A DNA stretch of 64,000 bases from Parus major (taxonomy: Eukaryota > Chordata > Aves > Passeriformes > Paridae), in assembly GCF_001522545.3 (NCBI RefSeq), contig NC_031792.1, positions 1,695,500 to 1,759,499 on the forward strand, written 5' to 3'. A program made the position numbers and the translations under genes. Of this stretch, positions 1 to 12,900 are shown in pieces. Under the pieces are notes generated by a model that had not been told where the DNA came from, made no database searches, and saw only the letters and a list, made by a program, of their open reading frames with translations. The number at the start of each line of letters is the position of its first letter. The first letter of the stretch is position 1.

Positions 1-2655
1 TGGGGCAGATTTCAAAGAAAAACATCACATTTGTGTTATAATTTAAACTGGGCAATGACTCCACTCCCTGACCTGAACAATCCCATCACCTCCTTTCTCT
101 GCACTGGCAGCAACAACTCCAGGCTCAGGGATGTTGAAAGGATTATTCAGGTATTGATCAAAGGAGATTTGATGCTTGTAGAACAAGCAGGGAATCAGGA
201 GCTGATCTGCATTGCAGTGGCTCTTTCCTGGCTCCCTGCCCCACAGATTATTGCTGCCAATTAATGGAGCTGGATGATTAATGAATGGATGAGGGAGGAT
301 GACTGGAGCCAGCCTTCACCTTCCTCTCTTGTCCCTGGGAAATCCCAGGGCTCTGCAGGACAGGGATGAAAGCCACAGTGAGCCAGCATCCCAGTTTATT
401 CCCCAGTTTGTTCAGGAGGAAGGGATTTGTTAGACAACCTTTTCACTTTCAAACTGTGCCTTGTCTGACACAGAGACAGCCACAAAGGTGTCTGCTTCCT
501 CTAAGGACACCCTCTGCTCCCTTTGGGTAAATATTTTCCTTCCATTTCACCTGCTTTACCTTTCTGATTGCATGGAGCCAGGATCCAGCCCCTCAGTGTC
601 CTGAATATCTGTGTTACCCTGTAAATATCCTCTGCAAATCTCTAGCACGAGGCACCAGAGAACTCCTCCACGCTCGCCGAGGTGGGAGAATTTGGCCTCC
701 TGCAAACAGGAAATTACTGCAGTGACTCACTGCCTTTATTGGGCAGTAAATCACATCAGAGATTGCTCCTCTCTCTATTCCCCTCCAAACTCCAGCCTGA
801 TTGTTGGGCAGTTTTATCTTCTTCTTTATAACCTGTGATTACATTCACAGTAAAGCAGGAATTGGCCTGGGTTTGGCACAGGTATTGACCTATATTGGTG
901 AGGAATTGACCTTGCTGTGGCACAGAAAGGACCCAAATGCAATCTTCAGCCATGAGAAAAGGAGTGGATTTTCAAATCTAGCAACAAAACCCCTTGGAAT
1001 GTGGACACTACAAGGTCTCCAAGGCTTTGTATTTGTTTAACTGGGAATTTTGTGGTTCTGCTTCCAACCTCAACAGGTAGCTGGCATTTTAAAAGAATCC
1101 TTTGTTGCTCTAATTTCAAACAGCTCTCATGAGTCTTGTTCTGTGAACAGGCACTGCTGGCTGTGAGCTGTCCACCTCCAGCTCCATCCCTGTTCAATTG
1201 CAATTTTCATTTTGGACCCTCTAATAATAATGCTGCACCGAGTCCTCTTTTATCCACCGAGGCAGGGCAGGTTCCAGCTTGCACAGCAAGCAGAGGGAGA
1301 TCCCAAAAATGACTTTCTAGGATTTGTAGATGCTGCTTCAGTCGCTGCCTCCTGATTCCCACTGGAAGTTCCTTACAGACAGAACTGTTTAATTTGTTAC
1401 CCAGTGAAACCTGGGCTGGGGAGAATGGTTTTTTACCCAAGAGTGTGGAAGATTTCTGCATTTTTAACACACTCTGGGCTTCTATTTCATAAAAGGGAGA
1501 ACATTTCAAGCGTTGAAGGTGCAAGAAAGGAGGATATGATTGGGTGAGGGTCTCAGTGGCAATCTTCTGGGGCAAGGGGTGAGGGTCAGGCCAGGTTTGG
1601 GCATAAACAGAGCTGAGCTTTTAGGAAAGACAGGTTTGCACTGTAGGAAAAATCACATGCCAGATCTTTCATGCTGGGAGATTTTATTTCTTTTTTTTTT
1701 TCCTGCTTTGTGCATTCCTGATATCCTGATTAATTCCTGAAATCCCAATGCAGGAATTCTGATTCCTGCTGTATTATTTTCAGCAGAAATAGCCACCACC
1801 CTCTGAAGTTCTTAGTGAAAATAAAAACCTGCAATGAACTGATTTGTGATGGGCAGCTTTGCAAAACCTCCCTCCGTGTGAACGATCAGGTTGTGCTGCC
1901 CATGGGTTGAGCTCCTTTTCTATCTTTGGATGGATGGAGGGTGAATCCTGTCTCTCTCCCCTCCTCCCTTGTTCCTCCACTCTCCCGAGCACACACCCAC
2001 TTTAACAGCGTTTGCTGGGGTAGCTGTTTGTCTGTCTCTCCCTTTGGATGCCGGCTCTGAACCCACCTGACTGAAAACCCTTTGTTGCAAAAGGTTTCCT
2101 CTATTAAAATCCTCTTTTTGCATATTGGGAGGGGATGGGTTTGATTTGCACTGATGGAGAAAGCCAGGAGGAAGCTTTCCAGCCACTGCTGAGGTGACAA
2201 ACAAGATACCAGGAGAGATTTTAAAGCTCATCTTTAAGGAGAATTGTCCGTATCTAAAGGTGAACATAATCCTGTGTAAATATATCTTGAGCGGAATGGA
2301 TGAGGAGCATTTAAAAGGCTGAATAATGAAGTTATTTATAATTAAGGACCAGAGTGGGATACGGGTGGATTTTCCCCTGGGAGGCAGAGCAGGGCTGTGG
2401 AGGCTCCATTTGCATGGGAAGCGCTGCAATTGAGATGTGACAATTCCGGCGCTGTTGTGACATCGCCGCTGGGTTTGTCACACGGAGTAAACATCCACCT
2501 GATTCATTACCTGGGCCAGGACTGGCCTGGGGTCACCTGGGGTGGCTGGGGACAGTGTCCTGTGCCCGGTGATGCTTCCCAAAGAAACAAAACCTTCCCC
2601 CGGGGAGCGGAAAATCCCTGCTGAAGGCAGGAGGGCACAGTGGGGCACGGCTGTG
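1..2655. other. Gene-free AT-rich flank
   Basis: No reading frame here looks like a known protein, and none has exon borders supported by homology. The sequence is ordinary unique non-coding DNA with short homopolymers. A perfect octamer (ATTTGCAT) lies at 2408-2415. No promoter or RNA gene was recognised. Confidence 0.6.
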
Positions 2656-2660
2656 ATGAA

Positions 2661-3040
2661 CCCCAGGATCGCTGAGGCTGGAAAAGCTCCAAGATCAGCG
2701 AGTCCAACCCTGTCCCCACCTTGTCCCCAGCCCAGTGCCACCTCCAGCCCTCCCCAGGACACCTCCAGGGATGGGCACTCCAAACCTCCCTGGGCAGCTC
2801 CTTCCAGCGCCTGGCCACCCTTTCCACGGGGAAATTCCTCCTGGTGTCCCACCTGAGCCTCCCTGGTGTAATTCGGGGCTGCTCCCTCTCCTCCTGCCCC
2901 TGTTCCCTGGGATAAGATCCCAAATCCCCTGGCAGGGAGCTGTGCAGAGCCTGGAGGTCCCTCCTGAGCCTCCTTTTCTCCAGGCTGAGCCCCTTCCCAG
3001 CTCCCCCCGGACATCTCCAGCCCCTCCACCCCAAAGGTGA
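2661..3040 (-). mobile_element. CR1-type LINE fragment (3' portion)
   Basis: On the plus strand the segment opens with a variant of the bird phrase 'gctgaggctggaaaag...gagtccaaccctg'. It then runs through 'cagcgcctggccaccc', 'cacggggaaattcctcc' and 'cctccttttctccaggctga'. This order is the reverse complement of the 3' end of avian CR1, so the element lies on the minus strand. It is 5'-truncated and diverged. The open frames across it are not genes. The borders are approximate. Confidence 0.8.
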
Positions 3041-3769
3041 TGCTGACAATGTCACCGTCCCTCCCTGCTCGATCCCCATTGTTTCATTTCCAAGAATTGC
3101 CTGGAAATTACCTGTCCCTGACTCATCCCTCCTGCTGCTCCATGGTTACCTGCAAATGTTTTCCTGGGATCCAGAGCTCCCTGGCCAGGGCACGGGTGGC
3201 AAGTTCAGACTGTTTTTACCTCCCTGAAATCTTCCACCGTGAGGAAATTCCTCTTGTGTGGGGCTGCTGGGTTGGCTCTGACCCCCTCAGAGGGGAATCA
3301 GGACATTTCCCAGAGTTTTCACCCCTTCAGACCAGGGCAAGCAAAGCTCTTCTCCCCCAGGACATTATTTCCTAATTTTTATGCAGTGATCAGATGCAGT
3401 TAATTGTTCACCAATGTAGTCCTGAACTGCGGGGTGATTAAAGGACAAGAAATTATTTTAATCTGCCTGTTTCTGATGCCTTGAGGCATCTGGGGATGGG
3501 ATTTGGTTTGCCCTTGGTGCAGCCCTGAGAATTATCAGTCTCCACTCGGAATGATGTGGCTGTGGGCTTGATTTTTGGGGGGATTTCTGGAAAGATGAGG
3601 AAGGAAAGGAACCCTGAGCTGCTGTAGGAGGGGTTTGCTGGTGTTCCACATTTAAACTGTGCCCTTAAACCTAAAACTGCTCCATCTGAGCCGTTCTGTG
3701 CAGCAACAGTGACCTCCCCTGGGCAGGAGCAGCTGCCAGGGCTGGGTGTTCCCATTCCATTGACACACA
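3041..3769. other. No gene recognised
   Basis: This is unique non-coding sequence between the CR1 fragment and the 24-bp tandem repeat. Nothing in it could be supported as an exon, RNA gene or repeat. Confidence 0.5.
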
Positions 3770-3922
3770 GATCCCAAATGGAACTGATCACCCGATCCCA
3801 AATGGAACTGATCACCCGATCCCAAATGGAACTGATCACCCAATCCCAAATCGAACCCATCACCCAATCCCAAATCGAACCCATCACCCAATCCCAAATC
3901 AAACCCATCACCCAATCCCAAA
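3770..3922. repeat. 24-bp tandem repeat (minisatellite)
   Basis: About six and a half copies of a 24-bp unit, 'gatcccaaatggaactgatcaccc' in consensus pieces such as gatcccaaat, ggaactgatc and accc. The first three copies are nearly identical. Later copies carry 'aatcccaaatcgaaccc' variants. Because 24 is a multiple of three, the array stays open in several frames on both strands and gives false repetitive proteins. Confidence 0.9.
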
Positions 3923-6900
3923 AAACACGCAGCACTTCCCAGCTTTCCAAATAATTTAGGATCAACCTTTTTATTCATCACTTTTCTGACAGTTTTTCAC
4001 CAGTCTGTACTGCACAAATATCCAGATAAAAGTTTAAATTTAGAGGCCTGATAGGCATGGAAAGATAAAAGGGATAAATCTTATTATTAGTGGAGCATTT
4101 TGACGGCTCTTCCTTTGGGTGCTCCTCACTTTAATGCATTTTTCACTAAGGAATTTTTTTATTCAGGCAAGGAAAAAAAATTCAGAAGTTTCCCTTATTT
4201 TGGGTTTTCTTTTCTCCTGATTTATTTGCCAAAGCAAACCTTTAGGAATCACCTGCTATGGTTTCAAAGGCAGCCTGTCTTTTCTTCCTCATCTGATCAG
4301 TGCTGGGCTCTTAGCAGAGCGTGGCTGTTCTCCCAGAGCACCTAAAACGTGAGATGGGGAGGAAAATCCATCCCAGGCTGCTGTTGGGTGCAGCTGATGG
4401 AGTCCAGCCTGCTGGTGGCTGCAGTGAGGGGTTTGCTGAGCTCTGGGAGGGATAATTTCCATTTTGTGACGTTGTGAGTTACAGAAATGGCTCTGCATTC
4501 GCAGCGTTGTGGACTCACGTCAGAGGATGGTTGGGTTGGATGTGCTTTCAGTGATCACAGAATCCTCTCCCATTTTTCTTGAGCTCCTCATCCTTCCCCT
4601 GGCTGTAGAGGGGGAGATTTCCTCCTTCCTGCAGGGACAGGGATGATTATTCCATGATCAAACTGCCCTTCCTCCCCTGCTGGAAATTGCAGAGCCAGCC
4701 TCTCCACACGTGTCCTCACTGCCCCTTGGAAATCTGAATATTTTTATTTTTAGTGACAATTATTTTTAGCAGCCAAGGGAGGGAATGGAGTGGTTTAAGA
4801 TGTTTCATTCTGCCGAGTCCTGGGGCCTGTTAAATTTTAATGGGAGTGCTCAGGGTTTCACCTCCCCAGAACAGGGCTCAGGGATGTTTGTTCCTGGCAT
4901 TATTTTTCATCCTGATGACTCTAGGAACAAAGTGCATTCAGCTCCTGAGTCCAGAAATGAGTGGTGATGGAGGAACAATGGTTATTTTCCCTCAGGCTGG
5001 ACTGGCTGCATGGAGAGATACAGAAAAAAAAATGGGAATTAAACCCATGGAGCTTCTGGGGGTTTTGCTCTTGAGATGAAAACCAGACATTTGTGCAGAG
5101 GAATTGGCCACATCCATTTATGTGTGCACTGAAAAGAAATAAATGTTGGTATTATATTTGCAAACTCTGGAAGGCATTGATGGTTCATCTTTCAAACAAA
5201 TAACCTTCATCTGGGGAGTGCTAGCATCAACTGCAGCTCCAGGGCATCGAGGTGAAGGGATCTCCAAGCTCAGCACTTTCTATTCCTTTTGAAATGCAGA
5301 TTTATTTTTTTTTTTAGGCTGCCTGGAGTGTTTTGGGAATTTCTTTGCTGTTATTTGGGTTGAAGGAGATTGGAGCAGAAAGCACAGGGAGAAATGGCAA
5401 TAATTAGGTTTGGCTTTTGAGGCACGTTGTAAAATATTTTTGTAAAAATGAAACTGAGTTTTAATTTGTGATGAGCGACGAGAAAAACCAGGTCAGGAAA
5501 ATCGAGAGGAAGATAAAATGCTGGGTTTATATCCCAGGTTGTGTCACTAGATGGTGCTGGGAATCAGACCAAAGGGAACCCTCGGCAGCAAAAAACCCAC
5601 ATCAGGTTCCAAACAAACTCAGCAAAAAGGGAAATAGAGGAGAGGGTGTGGAAATGTAAGGTTGGAACAAATCTGATGTGTGAGGATGGTGTGTGAGGAC
5701 TTCCCCGTGGTTTAAAATGTGCAGAAGATGGCAGAAATACCATTTTTAATGCTTTTCCCTCCTTGCAAAGTTGATGTCTCAAACATTTGTGTTTCTGACA
5801 GCTCCACTGGGAGCTGGGGCAAAAAGGGGGTGGAAGGGACAGGGCAGAAAGTGGGGCTGGATTTAGCAAAGCTCAGGTGAGAGCTCAGGTGGAATTGTTC
5901 GTCTCAAAGGACTCACAGAAGGTGGGATTTAAATGAGACAATTGTAGAACACACCAGGCCCACGTGGCACAAGAACTGCCCCCCTTTTTGTGTCCCTGCA
6001 GCTCACTGGATCTAAATTAAATGTGAATTTCATTTAGATCTGTCCACACCTAAACCAGGTTTCAGCAAAGCTGAGGCCAACTCCTGGTTCAGCAGAGGAT
6101 AAACTCAGCTTTAGAATGCTCAGGGTTAATGTTTTGAGAGCCAGAGCCACAAAAACACATATTTTTTGGATTCTGGGTGCTTGAGTTTCTGCATTTACAG
6201 TTGGGTGTTTTTAAGGATCATTTATCTGCTTTGTTATTGAAATACAATGACGTGGCCAGCAGCCAGGCCAAACACGGGCTCCTTCCAACTCTTGCACAAT
6301 AAATGTCTCCCTCACCTTTGAATTCCTGCCCTGACAGACTCCAGCACTCGGGATCTGCTCTTCTCTTCAGGGGCTCAAAGAGTTTTTCTTGCTTAAGTGA
6401 CTTTTTGCATGTGGACAAAAAGGGGAATTTAGGCCCCAAACCCCTGAATTTAACTTTATTTTATTTATATTTTTTTGTGCAAGTCCCCTCCATTCGTGTC
6501 CTGCCTGGGTTGAGGTGGTTGAACAGCGTTTTTTAATCTGTTTTCTCTCATTTTCTGCCCAGAGCTGCTGGTGATGAGGTGGAGAATGTCACGTCAGGAC
6601 AGAAGGTTCCTCCCTGCCGGATTTTATCTCCTGGCTGTCTCTGGCCTGGCAGGGATTCAGGGAAGCACTTAAATCAGGAATTTCGGGGCTGGCCTGACAT
6701 TAACCAGGAGCTTGTGCAGTCTGAGCTGGGGGCCTCACACCTTTTTGTTCCTGGGAGTCCAACATTCCCTGGAATTCCTTGGGAATCGAGCTGGTTTCAA
6801 GTTTGCTCTCCAGAGAGATGTGGTGCCTGAAATTCTGAGCACTCAAAAGGGACCCTGCTCTGGCAGGAACAAAAAAATTTGGTGATTTTCCAGGAATCTC

Positions 6901-9900
6901 CAAGATTCTCCAGATCATCTCTGCCCAGAGAGGGGAGAAAACACTGAAATGCAAATTATTTCTATTCTATATAAGCTCCAAGGTGCCTGGATTAAAGCAG
7001 GATTTCCACAGTGGGCTGTGAGGGAGATATTTCAATTAATCACAATTTTATTTCTGTATAATTCAGGACCTTGGTGCTGACTTTCTTCTTTGAATGGGAT
7101 TCAGACCACTTGTAATAATCCCTGATGGTATTTGCCAGAAATTTTATATTTCTACAGCCAAATCCTCCCATCCCAAAGCTAAAATCCACCTAAGCAATGT
7201 TCCTAAATCCCTGAATGTCAGGGAGTCTGGAGCCTGTTGTTCAGCCAGGGCAGCTGAATAAAACCAGAATAAAGATTTTTGCCAAATTTCAACTGCTCTG
7301 TATCAACTGCAGGTGGGCAGCGTGAAAATTTGCTTATTTGGGGTTAATAATTAAAGCCATACACAAGTGGGGAGAAGAAAATGAAGGCCCTAAATGCATT
7401 TTATTCCTCTGGAAGTCACAAACAACAATGGGGTTTAATCTGGGGTCAGGTTTCAGAGCCCTTTTCCCATACACCCAAATTATATTTCACTGCCAGTGGC
7501 CTCCATCCAAATTCCTTCAGCATCAGGGAAACGACTCCCACTGAGGTCATTTAATTCAGCCCTACCGTGGCTGCAGAAAAATGGGGAGAAATTATTTTAT
7601 TGAGGCATAAAAATGCTGTTTATTCCTTGTGGGTTTGGATGTGGGGGCAGAAAAAAGCCACAGAAAATATGGATTTGTAGATCTGTGTAAATCAGGTGAG
7701 GGTTCCCCAGATCTGCTCCTGCAGGGATGGGAAAGGTCAGGATTTTTGTCAGTGCTGGGGAAATTATTTCACTTTGCCTGAAAAAGGAGTAAAAATATTG
7801 TTATTCTTTATCCTAGATCTCGAGATGTCGTTTGGAATGGGTAAATTATTTTGATTTCAAGAAAAACACAAAGCAAACCCCTCTAAAAAATACCTGTAGA
7901 AGCTGGATTTAGTGGGATTCTGGCTGGTCTGAGAGGATGCAGTAAAAAAAAAATTAAAAAGCATCCCTGCTTTTATGGTCAATATTCAAATTAATGATAC
8001 CCAAAATTAACTCTTAGTTCTGAAATTTGATCTTTGCTGGACTCTGAGTTATAACTCTGAATAAGAGCAGAACCCTGCAAAACAACCCTGTAAAACTTCT
8101 GAGCTTGCTGAGCTATTTTATTTGTTAAATGTTGGGTATTTTATTGCCTTTTTGGTTTTCTTGGTGACAGCTGGTATTTACCTCAAAATAAGGAAGTACA
8201 TCCTGTTAATCAGCAAGGCTGAGAAATGTATTCAGAGGCATTAAATTCCTTTGTAGGGGGATAAATGAATCCCCAAGAGTTGTGTGTGCCCAGCTCTGCT
8301 GTGACAGAATTTTAAAAGCCAGGGCTTTGTTTCAGTGAGCTGAGGCACAAAATTTAAGGAGAAACATCTCAGCAAAGCCAGATTGCTGCTCTTAAATAGA
8401 TATATCTCACAGAAATGTGTTTATTTGCTCCAGGAGAGATTTCCTTGGGATTATTCTTGCTTGCATTTGTTTGAACCATGAAGAAATAAATGATTGCTCT
8501 GTCAGCTTTTGAGGATCAGCCTCTCTGCCCAAACCAGTCCAACCTGGGCATTGTTTGGGTTGGTTTCTTGCCACGTGTTTGTTTTCTTTTTTATTATTAT
8601 TCTCCAGCACTCAGTTCCCATGAAAGTGCCAACATCTTCCCCCCCCCTCCTCCTCGTTGGGAGTTAATATTTCATTAGCATAAATCATTTTGTGTCTTCT
8701 GGAGTCTGACCTAATTTCTCCATGGCTACAAAACTTCACTTCATCCTTCCTTGCTGGGGAAATTCAGCACCACTTCCTTCTGCTGGAGATGCTGTCCCTA
8801 AAATTCCTGCCCCTAAAATATTTAACATCAGAGAATTCAACTTTTTTTATTTTCTTAGCAAAATTATTTTACCTGAGGCACAGAAAAATGGGAACACACT
8901 CCCCAAAACCTGAGATTTCCAGAGGATGGAAATACTCCCACAAAAAAATTTAATTCTCATAAAAGGTGTTCATAACTCTCACTTCAAACCACAGACTGAG
9001 CTGTTAAAATTAAGGAATCACCGATTCCAGCAGGGCTTTGCTAACTGAGCCAATACATGGAATACATGGAATGCTGAATTCCTGCAGGATGCAGCGTCTT
9101 GTTCCCAAAAAATGACATTTATCATTTAGCTGAGGTGAAAGATGATGCAATTTCCCAGGACATGCAACCAGCTGAGGGTGAGTTTGGGTAGGGAAATGAG
9201 AAAAATGCAAAAATACAGGTGTTGCTTGGAATTTGCTCCTCTTTATCCAGGGTTAAGAGGCTAATGGAAAACACGGCTCACACAAGGGGGACCTTGGCTA
9301 AAAAACATTAAAAAAAAAAGGAAAAGAATTAAATATTTACCCAGTGAGAGAAATGCCAATTGCCAGATTAAATATGCAGGTTCTTTGTTATCATTCCTAT
9401 GATTCCAGGACAAAAAATCAGAGCTGAAGGAGGAGCAAATACCTGGGACAAGCTTTTCCACCTGTGCAAAGCGAGAAGGGACGTGCCCACCTGGAGGGCA
9501 GTGACCCCTGGAATCGCTTCCCAGACCCTTTCCATCCCTTCCCACCCCAATTTTCCCTGGGGCTACAGATCAAGTTTTATGTGGGATTTATGCCCAAGAA
9601 CAGCCAAAACCGAGTGGTTTTTTCCAGTATTCAATGGGAGCTCCAGTGAGTGGAGGATGCTCAAATTTTGTGTTGAATGAACTCTACCCTTGGCCAAGGA
9701 ATGATGTCCATGGGATGTTTTCCATGTTTCTGCTGGTGCTTGGGAAGGGCTGGGGATGTGCAATTAATCCTCAATTAATCCTCCCTGCTATGAGAGCTGG
9801 TGCTTGGTGCCAGAGGAGTCTCAGTCCTGCCTGGCACAGAACACAGGGAGGTTTTTCCTTGTGTGTAAAACCTGCTCTGGGTTTGCCTGCCCTGGGATTC

Positions 9901-12900
9901 ACAGCTCTGATATCACCACTGTGCTCCCCATTGCTGAATTTAACCTGTGTACATAGAATAGATATCATTTAGGCAGAATTCTCAGGTCAGACAATTCCAT
10001 TTACACTCAAAAAAGAGGAATCCTGGGGGTCTCACCTTAACTCAGAGGATTAACTCATGAATTACCTGTGTTTATACAGGCAAGAAATGGACAGGTTTGG
10101 GTTTTTTGGGTTTGTTTTGGGGTGGTTTTTGGTGGTGGGGTTTTTTTTTTGGATGCCAGGATAATGATATTATTCCAGCTGAAATAGCCAGGGAGAGACA
10201 GAGCCCGTTAATGACAAGAATCCATGTGATTTTTGGTTTTTAGGAGTGTGCCCAGCTATTCTGCATACCATTATCTTAAATATTTAAAAATCCCCAATCT
10301 GATCCTCAATGATTGTCTTGAGATTAGCAGGATTAAATAAACCTCAGTGGTTTTCATATTTGTAGTCTGTTCTTAAATCTCAAACACACTCGAGCTCATG
10401 TTTGCAAGTCCTTCCCTGCAGCTGAAGTCCCTGGATTTGCCTTTTTTAAAATTAATTACAGAAATACTCTCACCCACTCAAATGCAGGTGCTGCTTCTTG
10501 AAGAGAAATGTTAAATGTCAAAAATTTGAAAATAAACCAGAACAGTTGGAAAGGGAGGGAGAAAAAAAAAAGAAAATAAATAGAAAAATCTTGGCACCTC
10601 AGACCTGGCAGCACAGAGATATTTCAGTTTTTCCCCCACTTCTCTCAGAGAGTTGTTTATTTGCTCCTGAGGGATTGAGCAAATCCTACTTTTCCTGCAG
10701 GACAAGTGGTGGATTTTAGGGTGAGTCAGGAGCTGCTCCTGCCTCGAGCCACATCCAAAGGGTCAGAAAAAAGGAATGGTCCCCATAAAACAGGGCCCAG
10801 GCAGAAGAATCCCCATAAAACACGTTGTGTCCTGCCTGGCTGAGCCTTGTTAGGCTGAGTTAATTACCTGCAGGGTTCTCTTCTGTTAACAGGGCCAATG
10901 CTTGTGCAAAAGCTCTAAAATTGGATTATTTTGTGTGGTTCTGGGAGCTGTGTTAATGTTATTGGAGGTTTAACTCTCTGTTCTTCCTCTGGAGAGGAAT
11001 TCCAGGTAGGAGGAGGATGGCAGAGCTTTGAAAGGAAGTTTAATTAATAAATTAACTTCCTCCTGAACAGATTCCAAGGGTCCAGCCATGCTTGGCTCTG
11101 TCTTTGCCCAAATCTTAGAGAATTCCTTTAAGTTTTCTCCCAGAACAGCAAAAGCAGGGCATCATCCAGAAATCTCTGCTGGTTACAGAGGATGGGGACC
11201 GGGACTTTGAAGATTTTGGAGCTAATTTTAATTAGCAAACAAGGAGGAGCTTTGTGCCAGGGTTTGCAGCACCGATTCTTCCAGCTCCTGAAGGGCTGAA
11301 AGATGGAATTTGTTGGGTTGAAATGCACAAAAGAAAGAAATCTGATTGAGGTCTGTGGAAAGGAATTGTCTCTGTCACAAACTGATTTTAAAACTGAAGG
11401 TGTTTTATTGGGTAGTGTTGTTATGTGAGTAAATCATTTCACTTGGTGCCATTTTCTAATATCTCCCAAGGGACTGATTTTCACAAAAAGCAGAATTTTT
11501 GTTTCCTAAGTCCTGAGATTTTTGGAGAGATGTTAAAATCTATGACAGAATTTTAAAAATGTGCACATATTTAACAATATTACAAAAAGCATTTTCACCA
11601 AGGGTGGGAACAGCAGGGACCTTTCATCCCTGAACCTTGACCTTTGAATTTGGCTTTGGCTGGCTTTATTTGGTTTATTTGAGTTGCTTTTTGTTGTTTT
11701 TGTCTTTTTTTTTTCCATACAGAAAAATCAAAAAGCTCATTCATTTTGGGAGTATTCAGTGGTTTAATGGCAGGATGGGATTTATTGCTGTGCTTTGTCT
11801 CTTTTTGCCTCACTGAAAAGGCTGAAATGTTCCATTTGCTGCGGCTGCTGAGAAAATCCATCGAGTATCGACAAAGCTTGGAAGGGAAACTGAAAACAAC
11901 ATTTTTCCTTACATGAAAATATTCAGCACCTCAGCTCATTTGTGTATTCACTCCTAATGTTTCATTTATAAGTTGCAAAGCCAGAGGAAACATCAGAATA
12001 AATGAGTCACAATATTTTTACAATATCGAGATTTTTAGCTGGGAAAGTCCACGTTTACCTCGCTTGCAGCAACTGATGGTTGAGACAGCACAATCTGATT
12101 TGTTTTGGTGGTTTTTTTTGTTGTTGGTTTTTGTTGGTTTTTTTTTTTTTCCTCTGATGTTATCAGAACAGAAAACTCCATGCAAATTTTGGAGAGGCTT
12201 CAGCAGAACGCTGATATCTGTGCCCTGACCTCCTGCCTTCCAGAGGTTGCAGGTAAATTCATTACTGCTGAAAACACTCAAAGTTTCTTTTGCTGCCTGT
12301 CAGGGTTCAGGGAATTTTCCTCTTTTCCATGGCAGGATGTGAGGAAAGGCTGCTCTGCTCCATCCTCTCTGCAGGTGAGCACGAGCTGCTGCTTTTCCCA
12401 GGAGTGCAGGGGATGACAGGCATGGAAAATCGGTGTTCTACAGCCAAGTGTTTCCCATACTTGGCAAATTCTTCCCCAAAAACTGATTTTTTTTCCCCTG
12501 AATTTATTCACCTGGCCACAGCCTGCCTGCACTTGTGATGCACTTGAATTCACTGCCTGCAATTGGGAGGGAATAAATGATTTTAAAATTGTTTAAAATC
12601 CAAACCATGGGGACCTCTGACCCTGTAGGAAAATTCTGCCCTTCTGTAAAGAGAAAAACAACTTGAAATCATTTTTTTGGATGTCACCCAGCCTTGTCTA
12701 ATAGGAAAACAAAAATACTCCTAAAAACAATCACGAATGTGTCTTAATATTTGGGTTTAGGCCTCCCAAAATGTGGCATTTGCAGTTTCAACCAGCGCTG
12801 GTGTAAAAGAGGAAAGGTCACAGCATCATCCAAAGAGAATCTGGAATCCAGTGGGATTTTAATTGGATGTTGATACTTCTCAGTGACACCAGGGCATGGA

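Noticed and set aside
2478..3079. Minus-strand open frames of 183 and 190 codons
   Set aside because: They lie across the CR1 3' fragment and overlap one another in different frames; neither looks like CR1 reverse transcriptase or a host protein.
3453..3981. Repetitive frames on both strands (GLGDGFD-like and QSQIEPIT-like)
   Set aside because: Artefacts of the 24-bp minisatellite.
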